A DNA stretch of 7,866 nucleotides from Acidilobaceae archaeon (lineage in GTDB: Archaea > Thermoproteota > Thermoprotei_A > Sulfolobales > Acidilobaceae). The translations under genes and the position numbers were made by a program. The notes beneath the pieces were generated by a model. The model did no database searches. It saw only the letters and a list, made by a program, of their open reading frames with translations, and was not told the DNA's origin. The stretch covers positions 1 through 7,866 of the forward strand of contig JALWEW010000108.1 in the NCBI GenBank assembly GCA_027039295.1, written 5' to 3'. Of this stretch, positions 1 through 5,145 are shown piece by piece. Every line of letters starts with the position of its first letter. The first letter of the stretch is position 1.

Positions 1-944
1 GGGGCGGCGTCTAGGTAGTGGGGGTTGTATATCGCCGCTATGGGCCTGGCGAGCGCTATCATCGTCGAGGCTATGAAGCCGGAGAAGAGCATGTAGAGCC
101 TGATGCTCTCCTCCACGTCCCAGGCCGTCACCCTCCTCAGCATCCTGGCGTAGAGGGCGGGCGACGTGGATGAAGCGAGCCTAGCGAGGGGCGCCTCTGC
201 TGAGAGGCCCACGTTCAGCCTCGCTATCGCCTCGAACGGCGTGCCCACCGCCTTGAGGTAGGCCCTGTAGAGGCTCGACAGGAAGCCGGCTAGTATCCCC
301 GGCAGCTGGGCGTGGGAGGCCCTCATCATCCTGCGGGCCAGGCCGAAGTCGAGCCTCGCCGCTATGAGCCCCCTCGAGAGGGCGACCCACGCTAGGTAGG
401 CCGCCCCCGCGGCGTGGGCAATAGCCAGGGAGGCGAGGGCCCCGGTTATGCCCCACCTTAGGACTACGAGCGTTGCGTAGAGCGAGGCGAGCTTCGAGGC
501 CTCGAAGACGACGTTCCACACCGCGGGCGAGGCGGGCTCGCTGGCGGAGCAGAGGTTGAGTAAGTAGAGGGAGGTTATCGTGGCTAGCGTCGCGGCGGCT
601 CCAGCCAGGATCCAGGATCCCCAGCCCCCGAACTTGGAGGCGGCCAGGGCGAAGACCCCCGTGGAGAGGAGGCCGTAGAGGAGCGCCACCACCAGGCCGG
701 TGAGGCCAGCAGCCCCCCTGCCCCACGCCGCCTGCCTGGGGGCCCACCAGGTTAGGGGGGCCAGGAAGATTGCGAGGGAGTTAATTATGGAGAGGGCGAC
801 CCCCCAGAGGCCGTACTGGCCGACGGGGAGGGCCCTCGCTATTATTATGGAGGATCCTATGTTTAGTAGGAGCCTAACGAGTAGGGAGGCGTAGTTCAAG
901 AGCGTCGGCAGCCTGAGGCCCGGGAGGCTCTCCTCCTCGCCCAT
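1..944 (-). CDS. Oligosaccharide/polysaccharide flippase (Wzx/MATE-like), C-terminus cut by window edge
   Basis: An uninterrupted frame of 314 codons runs from an ATG at 944 off the left edge. The protein is very hydrophobic. Its N-terminus (residues 12-66) holds two membrane segments joined by an ARALPVGQYGLWG loop, the usual 'ArxLgxxxYGlw' hallmark of polysaccharide-biosynthesis flippases. Further helices lie at about 81-102, 109-130, 150-190 and 285-306. The last visible residues (IYNPHYLDAA, 305-314) fit the conserved 'yGxxYxxAxxxl' segment in the second half of these proteins, so perhaps 100-200 residues are missing. The family moves lipid-linked sugars across the cytoplasmic membrane, in archaea probably for glycoprotein or glycolipid assembly. 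It starts 14 nt after the UspA-like gene with a GTGAT Shine-Dalgarno motif at 954-950, so the two are probably co-transcribed. The family call is good. The substrate is unknown. Confidence 0.82.
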   Translation of the reverse strand, partial: MGEEESLPGLRLPTLLNYASLLVRLLLNIGSSIIIARALPVGQYGLWGVALSIINSLAIFLAPLTWWAPRQAAWGRGAAGLTGLVVALLYGLLSTGVFALAASKFGGWGSWILAGAAATLATITSLYLLNLCSASEPASPAVWNVVFEASKLASLYATLVVLRWGITGALASLAIAHAAGAAYLAWVALSRGLIAARLDFGLARRMMRASHAQLPGILAGFLSSLYRAYLKAVGTPFEAIARLNVGLSAEAPLARLASSTSPALYARMLRRVTAWDVEESIRLYMLFSGFIASTMIALARPIAAIYNPHYLDAA

Positions 945-958
945 GGGTCATCACGCGC

Positions 959-1390
959 TCAGCCCTCTCCCCCACCCTTGACGACAAGCACGTTGCCCGG
1001 GTACCGAGCCGCCACGCATAGCGCCGTGGAGCCGAGGGGCTCGCCTCCATCAGAGGCCCCCAGGAGCACCACGTCTGCACGGGCCTTAGAGGCGAAGTCC
1101 ACTATCTCGGCGCAGGGCTTCCCCTCCCTGAAGGCAGGCAATGCCTCCAGGCCCAGAGCCTCGAGGACCCTCACAGACGCCTCCATGACCCCCAGGGCCC
1201 TCTCCCTGAGTGCCCTCAGCATCGCGGCTCCCTCCGGGGTGTCGGGCGGCGCGGGGAGGGCCGTGGAGTCCACAACGTGTAGTACTATCACTCTCTCCAC
1301 CCCAAGCGTGGCGGCTAGCCTGTAGGCCTCTCTCAGCACGGCGCCATCCATTGGCCCGCCGGACACGGCGGCCACTAGTCTGGGTGGCAA
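959..1390 (-). CDS. UspA-fold universal-stress-like protein with degenerate nucleotide-binding motif
   Basis: A 143-residue protein of normal single-domain UspA length. It has the alternating strand/helix pattern: first strand RLVAAVS (4-10), strand VIVLHVVD (34-41), a helix around 56-80, strand ADVVLLG (105-111) and final strand NVLVV (133-137). Classical ATP-binding members have Asp at the end of strand 1 and a GxxG-x9-G(S/T) loop. Here strand 1 ends in Ser10, and the loop is shortened to G111-x8-G120-S121, so ATP binding in the usual way is doubtful. The start is TTG, backed by a perfect GAGGTG Shine-Dalgarno at 1404-1399 with 8 nt spacing. It heads a probable operon with the flippase. The second UspA-like protein of the window (4708-5145) shares with it a PPDxP motif at residues 48-52 and LRALRERA at 58-65. 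The fold is secure; the physiological role is not. Confidence 0.88.
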   Translation of the reverse strand: MPPRLVAAVSGGPMDGAVLREAYRLAATLGVERVIVLHVVDSTALPAPPDTPEGAAMLRALRERALGVMEASVRVLEALGLEALPAFREGKPCAEIVDFASKARADVVLLGASDGGEPLGSTALCVAARYPGNVLVVKGGGEG

Positions 1391-1398
1391 TCCGCGCG

Positions 1399-1404
1399 CA
1401 CCTC
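1399..1404 (-). promoter_or_regulatory. Shine-Dalgarno GAGGTG fixing the TTG start of the left UspA-like gene
   Basis: On the minus strand GAGGTG lies 8 nt before the TTG at 1390. It matches the core of the archaeal 16S rRNA anti-Shine-Dalgarno complement, which makes this TTG the start despite its being a weak codon. Confidence 0.7.
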
Positions 1405-1434
1405 AACCAGCGCCTCCCAACAGGGCTTGGGGCC

Positions 1435-1441
1435 CCTAAAA
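1435..1441. promoter_or_regulatory. TATA-like box CTAAAAT, probable shared box of two divergent promoters
   Basis: CTAAAAT (ATTTTAG on the other strand) is the only AT-rich heptamer between the divergent UspA-like and nucleotidyltransferase genes, in otherwise GC-rich DNA. A start about 25 nt away on the minus strand would be near 1413, leaving a leader of about 23 nt that contains the GAGGTG motif. On the plus strand it would be near 1464, just before GGTGT and a TTG at 1478. Read from sequence and spacing only. Confidence 0.5.
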
Positions 1442-1465
1442 TCCCCCTGGGCAGCCGGGTTTTGT

Positions 1466-1470
1466 GGTGT
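1466..1470 (+). promoter_or_regulatory. Shine-Dalgarno-like GGTGT supporting the TTG start at 1478
   Basis: GGTGT lies 7 nt before an in-frame TTG at 1478. The upstream in-frame TTG at 1427 lies before the TATA-like box at 1435-1441, so a transcript from that box could not include it. Together these favour 1478. Confidence 0.5.
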
Positions 1471-1477
1471 AAGCCTC

Positions 1478-1960
1478 TTGGCTCTCGAGGCCTTGTCCAG
1501 GCGGTGCAGGGCCGCTAGCCTCGGGGACGTTATCAGGGAGCTGAGGGAGAGGCTGCCGCCGGAGCTGGCTGATAGGTATGCCTCGAGTCTCGAGAGGCTG
1601 GCCTCCCTGCTAGCGGAGGCTGGCAGGCATGGCTCCAGGATCCTCGGGGTCGCCCTCTTCGGCTCCATAGTGGATCCCTCGAAGAAGCTCAGGCGCGACA
1701 GCGATATAGACGTGCTAATCGTCTACGAGGGCAGGGATCCCACTAGCGTCATAGGTGAGCAGGCTCCAAGCGTTGTGAGGCTCAAGAGGCTCCCCGATGG
1801 CTCCATTGACGCCCACACTCAGTACCTAGACGTCGAGAACGGCGTCCTCTGGCACCCGATAACAGCTAAGCCGGGGGAGCTGGGGGAGAAGCTGGGGTTT
1901 GTAAAGAGTCCATGCGTGGTGCTTACAGGCCTCCAGGAGCTGGTTGAAAATCCTATTTAA
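1478..1960 (+). CDS. Minimal nucleotidyltransferase-domain protein (MNT, DNA polymerase beta superfamily)
   Basis: A 160-residue protein from the TTG at 1478. The core motif is ALFGS (59-63) followed by DSDIDVLIV (74-82): the hG[GS]-x(9-13)-Dh[DE]h signature, with Gly62-Ser63 contacting the nucleotide and Asp76/Asp78 binding metal. Asp111 in the DGSIDAHT stretch is a plausible third carboxylate. The N-terminal 50 residues are mainly helical (LGDVIRELRERL, then YASSLERLASLLAEAG). Small archaeal members transfer a nucleotide, mostly to unknown targets. Many pair with a HEPN protein as toxin-antitoxin modules, but no HEPN gene lies next to this one, so a stand-alone enzyme is more likely. An in-frame TTG at 1427 would add 17 residues but sits upstream of the inferred promoter. 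The superfamily call is strong; the target is unknown. Confidence 0.82.
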   Translation: MALEALSRRCRAASLGDVIRELRERLPPELADRYASSLERLASLLAEAGRHGSRILGVALFGSIVDPSKKLRRDSDIDVLIVYEGRDPTSVIGEQAPSVVRLKRLPDGSIDAHTQYLDVENGVLWHPITAKPGELGEKLGFVKSPCVVLTGLQELVENPI

Positions 1961-2095
1961 GTATTAGTATGAGTGAAGTAATAAACCTGTGGGATGGCAC
2001 ATCCACTTATGCATTGCAGGGAGCGGTTATCACACTTATCTAACAGTATCACGATGACAATAGCTAGATCCTGGTGGGAATAAGGGGGGAAGGGG
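1961..2095. other. AT-richer intergenic region with a hairpin, upstream of the symporter cassette
   Basis: These 135 nt are clearly less GC-rich than the flanking genes. A TATTTAAG box (1953-1960) overlaps the end of the nucleotidyltransferase gene. The segment 1989-1996 (GTGGGATG) pairs with 2000-2006 (CATCCAC) across the loop GCA with one bulged G, giving a 7-bp stem. The heptamer CACTTAT occurs twice, at 2004-2010 and 2033-2039. A 24-codon ATG frame spans 1969-2043 but has no Shine-Dalgarno motif. The region may be a promoter/operator zone or a structured leader; nothing here proves a gene. Confidence 0.45.
2035..2043 (+). promoter_or_regulatory. Candidate TATA-like box CTTATCTAA for the symporter cassette
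   Basis: CTTATCTAA lies about 55 nt before the TTG start at 2096. A transcript starting about 25 nt downstream, near 2065, would include the purine-rich Shine-Dalgarno-like run at 2083-2090. The TATTTAAG box at 1953-1960 is a rival and would give a leader of over 100 nt. Confidence 0.35.
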
Positions 2096-2317
2096 TTGCC
2101 CAAGCCTCCTGCAGGCGTTATTATCGCGTGGGCGGTCACGTACCTCTACGCCATAATCTTCTGGGCCATAGAGTTCACGCACAAGAACTTCGCCGGCCAC
2201 ATGCTGGCGTCGACGCCGATAGGCTTCTGGTACACGTTAGTGTTTGGAGGCCTCGTCATGGGGCTCATCATCGGCGTCTACCTCGCCACGAGCCTAAGCA
2301 AGCCGGAGTCCAAGTAG
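2096..2317 (+). CDS. Small two-helix subunit of a sodium:solute symporter (DUF4212/DUF485-like)
   Basis: A 73-residue membrane protein with two predicted helices, about 7-27 (GVIIAWAVTYLYAIIFWAIEF) and 42-67 (starting IGFWYTLVFGG), with a short polar loop between and a charged tail (SKPESK). This is the layout of the small proteins encoded directly before ActP-type symporters (DUF485, DUF4212, DUF997/YhdT). The TPIGFW entry to helix 2 resembles the 'G-x-P-x-GFW' entry of DUF4212 members. The start is TTG: an in-frame TAA at 2081 excludes anything further upstream, and AGGGGGGA at 2083-2090 serves as ribosome site. The symporter gene begins 4-13 nt after the stop, so the two are surely one transcriptional unit. 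It probably stabilises or modulates the transporter. Assignment to one exact small-subunit family is uncertain. Confidence 0.75.
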   Translation: MPKPPAGVIIAWAVTYLYAIIFWAIEFTHKNFAGHMLASTPIGFWYTLVFGGLVMGLIIGVYLATSLSKPESK

Positions 2318-2330
2318 GGGGGTGTGGGCC

Positions 2331-3986
2331 GTGGCGCAGTATAACTGGGTGGTAATCACCACGGTAATCGTGTACTTCATCATAATCACTATTATAGGGA
2401 TATGGTCGAGGAAGAGGCTGAGGGCCCCAACCGACTACCACATCGCCGGCAGGTCCGTCGGGGCCTTCGTGAACGGCTCAGCGTATATTGCCTCGTACTT
2501 CAGCCCCGCCAGCCTCCTAGGCCTCCCAGCCTTCATATTCCTGCTCTCATACCCGATGTACTGGGCCCTGCTTGGTATAACGGCGATACTCCCCATAGGA
2601 GCCGGGCTCGTAGCGGCGCAGCTGAGGCGCTACGCACCCGTGAGCGTGCTGGACTACTACGCCGACCGCTATGAGAGCCAGAAGCTCTCCAGGATAATAC
2701 TGACGTTCGCCATCTTCTGGGGCGGCATACTCTACATCGTCCTCTCCGTGACGGGCATGACGCTGACCATGGTTGCTATAGCGCACATAAGCTACCTATG
2801 GAGCCTCTTCATCTCCCTGATAATAGTGATAATCTACGTCTGGCTCGGCGGCATGATAGCCACGACGTGGAACGCCGCCGTCCAGGCCTGGATAATGCTG
2901 ATAGCCGCATGGGCCGTAGTGGCGGGCCTCGTTGGGAAGGTCGGCGGTTGGGGGGCCCTCTGGCACCACGTGGTGGCCGCTAACCCACACTTCTTCTACT
3001 CGGGCCCCTATAACAAGCTCTTTGTGAGCGTCCTGACCAAGAAGAACTTCGACCCGAGCGTCCTCTACGTCAGCGGCGCCCTAGGCACGATACTATTCTA
3101 CTTCACGTGGCACTTCGGCGCCCTCTCGATGCCCTACGCCATAGTCAGGATATTCACGGCCACCGACGAGAGGACTGCCAGGTGGACTATGGTATGGGCC
3201 AGCCTGATCGGGAACCTATTCTACATCGCCCTAATAATCATAGGGAGCGCCGCCGCCTTCTTCATAGCTGACTACCACCCCGAGGTACAGGCGCTTGTGC
3301 AGGCGAACCCCAAGCTGGCCAGCGCCCCAGCCCTCGTGAAGGCGGTGGCAGTGCTGAAGTACCTGGCCCACAAGTACGCAGTGCCGGGCACTGAGGTCCC
3401 AGACTACTCAACGCTAGCCGTGGCCGAGGCCGTCAGGAATAGTGTGGTCCTGGGCCTCCTAACGGCTGGCGGCCTGGCGATAGCGATGCCGACAATAGCC
3501 AGCTGGGCCCTGCTAATGGCTACAATAGTCTCCAGGGACTGGCCCGCTTATGTCTTCGAGAGGAGGCTTCCGCCGGAGAAGGAGATATTCCTGGCGAGGG
3601 TCACAGCGACCATACTCATAATCATAGGCGGCCTCATAGCGATAGCGCCTCCAGCGCTGATACTCGACATGAGCGGCGCCGCCTTCGTGGTGCTGACCTC
3701 GACGCTAGCGCCGCCGCTCTTCTTCGGTATATGGTGGAAGAGGCCCGGCAGGCTGGCGGCGCTGATACACTACATAGTCATATTCCCGCTCACGGCTTTC
3801 AGCTGGCTGTACGCCAAGTACCACTGGGGCACGCCGCACGCCTTCTTCCTCGACCCGAGGTACGCTACGCCGCACCAGGCCTACTGGATATTCGTGGCGT
3901 TCGTGTTCTTCATAATCGTCTCACTCGTGACGCCGAGGCCCAAGGAGGAGACCGTCAAGAAGTACGTGGACGCCCTACACGCCTAG
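2331..3986 (+). CDS. Sodium:solute symporter (SSS family, ActP/acetate-permease-like)
   Basis: From the GTG at 2331 the protein has 551 residues, with about 13 membrane helices as in PutP/vSGLT. The segment after helix 1, TDYHIAGRSVGAFVNG, then SAYIASYFSPASLLG in helix 2, is the typical SSS N-terminal signature. LRRYAPVSVLDYYADRY matches the conserved 'LRr-x-x-x-(S/T)v-x-Dyl-x-x-RY' loop. The family couples Na+ (sometimes H+) influx to uptake of a small solute. Resemblance to ActP-type carriers plus the small subunit suggests a monocarboxylate or similar solute, but this is inference. In the helix that carries the Na2 site, the usual paired Ser-Thr reads Pro387-Thr388 (AIAMPTIAS). GTG 2331 is preferred because GGTG at 2321-2324 is 6 nt before it; GTG 2322 would add three residues and has a poorer ribosome site. 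Confidence 0.9.
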   Translation: MAQYNWVVITTVIVYFIIITIIGIWSRKRLRAPTDYHIAGRSVGAFVNGSAYIASYFSPASLLGLPAFIFLLSYPMYWALLGITAILPIGAGLVAAQLRRYAPVSVLDYYADRYESQKLSRIILTFAIFWGGILYIVLSVTGMTLTMVAIAHISYLWSLFISLIIVIIYVWLGGMIATTWNAAVQAWIMLIAAWAVVAGLVGKVGGWGALWHHVVAANPHFFYSGPYNKLFVSVLTKKNFDPSVLYVSGALGTILFYFTWHFGALSMPYAIVRIFTATDERTARWTMVWASLIGNLFYIALIIIGSAAAFFIADYHPEVQALVQANPKLASAPALVKAVAVLKYLAHKYAVPGTEVPDYSTLAVAEAVRNSVVLGLLTAGGLAIAMPTIASWALLMATIVSRDWPAYVFERRLPPEKEIFLARVTATILIIIGGLIAIAPPALILDMSGAAFVVLTSTLAPPLFFGIWWKRPGRLAALIHYIVIFPLTAFSWLYAKYHWGTPHAFFLDPRYATPHQAYWIFVAFVFFIIVSLVTPRPKEETVKKYVDALHA

Positions 3987-4006
3987 AGCCCCTCGTGCAC
4001 CCACAA

Positions 4007-4012
4007 CTTTAA
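4007..4012 (+). promoter_or_regulatory. TATA-like box CTTTAA for the 216-residue protein/UspA operon
   Basis: CTTTAA is the only good AT-rich box between the symporter stop (3986) and the next start. A transcript beginning about 25 nt downstream (near 4035) would carry a leader of about 33 nt including the GGAGGTG ribosome site. Confidence 0.5.
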
Positions 4013-4023
4013 CCCCCAACCCA

Positions 4024-4032
4024 CTCTTTTCT
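4024..4032 (+). terminator. T-rich tract after the symporter gene
   Basis: CTCTTTTCT, 38 nt past the symporter stop and without a convincing hairpin, is the kind of pyrimidine run at which archaeal RNA polymerase terminates. It lies between the TATA box and the presumed start of the next transcript, so it would stop symporter read-through without cutting the new one. Confidence 0.4.
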
Positions 4033-4050
4033 ACACCGCACCCTCCCGGG

Positions 4051-4057
4051 GGAGGTG
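4051..4057 (+). promoter_or_regulatory. Strong Shine-Dalgarno GGAGGTG fixing a TTG start at 4068
   Basis: GGAGGTG is a near-perfect archaeal ribosome site, 10 nt before the TTG at 4068. A closer TTG at 4058 is out of frame. The motif is the main support for translation beginning at 4068. Confidence 0.65.
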
Positions 4058-4067
4058 TTGCTCGGGC

Positions 4068-4718
4068 TTGTTTGGGAGAGTCAGGCTCGACTACCTCGAC
4101 AGGAAGCTCCTCCTAGAGGGGAGCCCCCGCAGGGTGAGGGTGGTCGAGGGCTCCAGGTTGGACGCCCGGGGCGCCGTTGAGAGGGCCCTGGGCGAGGCTG
4201 GGAGGGGCTTCATGGGGCTCAGGAGGAGGAGGCTGAGGCCCCTGGGGGTGAAGCTCTACTACTACCCCTACTGGATATACGTCGTGGAGTTCTCCATCCG
4301 AGCCCTGCCCCTGTGGAGGCTGAGCAGGCACGAGACAACCCTCTCCCTAGACGGGGTCAACGGCCACACGACGTTCGCCGACAGGCCGCCGAGCTGGTCG
4401 TGGGTCGAGGCCTCGGGCGACGAGCTGGTTAGGCTCTTCGTGGACTCCAAGAGGGCCGATAAGATAATGGAGAACGAGCTCCCGAAGCTTGCAGCTATGA
4501 CGCTCGGGGGCCACATCATAAGTGCGCGGAGGAAGACGAAGTTCCTGGTCTACAAGCCCATATGGGTCGTCGTGGCCGAGGCCGAGGGGGGCGGGAGGAG
4601 GGCCGCCGCCATAATAGACGCCATAACGGGCGGAGTGGGCGTGGTGTGGTACCCGAGGGGTAGGAGCATGCCCCCCGTCTTCGAGGGAGCGCTGAGGGCG
4701 GGCCTCCATGGGCTATAG
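4068..4718 (+). CDS. Unrecognised 216-residue protein with an internally duplicated P-x-W...D-x-x-x-G module
   Basis: I do not recognise the family. The protein is basic near the N-terminus (GLRRRRLRPLG, 50-60), with no signal peptide and no clear membrane helix. Two segments repeat: residues 63-107 and 160-196 share L-x-Y-x-P-x-W-[IV]-x-V-x-E (63-74 and 160-171), then D-x-x-x-G (95-99 and 184-188) and a Pro (107 and 196). The pattern resembles short beta-rich units in other prokaryotic proteins, where 'P-x-W' strands are followed by a hairpin 'D-G-x-(T/N)-G' turn. That suggests two copies of one small beta domain separated by a helical stretch (117-146). The gene begins with TTG behind a GGAGGTG motif, and its last 11 nt overlap the following UspA-like gene, so the two are translationally coupled. 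A regulatory or adaptor role for the neighbouring UspA or symporter is possible but unproven. Confidence 0.75.
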   Translation: MFGRVRLDYLDRKLLLEGSPRRVRVVEGSRLDARGAVERALGEAGRGFMGLRRRRLRPLGVKLYYYPYWIYVVEFSIRALPLWRLSRHETTLSLDGVNGHTTFADRPPSWSWVEASGDELVRLFVDSKRADKIMENELPKLAAMTLGGHIISARRKTKFLVYKPIWVVVAEAEGGGRRAAAIIDAITGGVGVVWYPRGRSMPPVFEGALRAGLHGL

Positions 4719-5145
4719 GCGCATAGTAGTCGCTGTCAGCGAGAAGCCCGAGGGACTCTACGCTGTGGAGGTAGCCGCTAGGATAGCCGCTGCTAGCGGC
4801 GCCAGGCTCGTCATATACCATGCCGTGGACGTGGGGGCCATACCCTTCCCCCCGGACTCTCCCCAGTTCCTTGAGGCCCTCAGGGCGCTCAGGGAGAGGG
4901 CCTGGCAGGTGCTGAACGTGGCCGAGGCTATCGCACTCAACATGGGCGTGAGGGACGTGGCGAAGGTTAAACTCGAGGGTGATCCGGTCGAGGGCCTCTG
5001 GGAGGTTCTCCGGAGGGAGGGGGCGCCTGACTTGATAGTCATAGGCAGGCCCCGGGGCCGCCTAGGCCCCCTCATAGGGTCTAGGGCTGTCAGGATTCTC
5101 CGCGGCTCCTCCGTAAGCGTGCTAGTAGCCGGTAGGCGGCTCTGA
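4708..5145 (+). CDS. UspA-fold universal-stress-like protein, second copy
   Basis: A 145-residue single UspA domain: strand 1 RRIVVAVS (4-11), strand LVIYHAVD (34-41), strand APDLIVIG (106-113) and final strand VSVLVAG (136-142). The nucleotide-loop equivalent reads G113-RPRGRLGPLI-G124-S125, closer to the canonical GxxG-x9-G(S/T) than in the left copy but still two residues short. Strand 1 ends in Ser rather than the Asp seen in ATP-binding members. It shares PPDSP (48-52) and LRALRERA (58-65) with the UspA-like protein at 959-1390. The ATG lies inside the 3' end of the preceding gene (11-nt overlap), pointing to coupled translation. UspA-like proteins often accompany transporters and are thought to sense or protect under stress. 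The role here is open. Its last 56 nt overlap a convergent metallophosphoesterase gene. Confidence 0.88.
   Translation: MGYRRIVVAVSEKPEGLYAVEVAARIAAASGARLVIYHAVDVGAIPFPPDSPQFLEALRALRERAWQVLNVAEAIALNMGVRDVAKVKLEGDPVEGLWEVLRREGAPDLIVIGRPRGRLGPLIGSRAVRILRGSSVSVLVAGRRL

Noticed and set aside
181..747. Long open frame on the minus strand inside the flippase gene, in another frame
   Set aside because: It is a product of GC-rich codon usage: its translation is rich in Gly, Pro and Arg with no family likeness, while the overlapping frame encodes a hydrophobic protein with flippase motifs.
1427..1477. N-terminal extension of the nucleotidyltransferase from TTG 1427
   Set aside because: It lies on top of the TATA-like box at 1435-1441, while TTG 1478 has a well-spaced GGTGT.
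2050..2095. C/D-box guide RNA suggested by CGATGA near 2052
   Set aside because: No D box (CTGA) or internal C'/D' pair lies at a suitable distance, and the C box has a mismatch.
1957..2139. 60-codon minus-strand frame across the intergenic region
   Set aside because: It has no ribosome site, overlaps the coding start of the small subunit and shows no protein-like pattern.
2074..2355. Plus-strand open frame overlapping the small symporter subunit
   Set aside because: The translation is Arg/His/Gly-rich without hydrophobic pattern. The overlapping 2096-2317 frame gives a sensible two-helix protein directly before the symporter.
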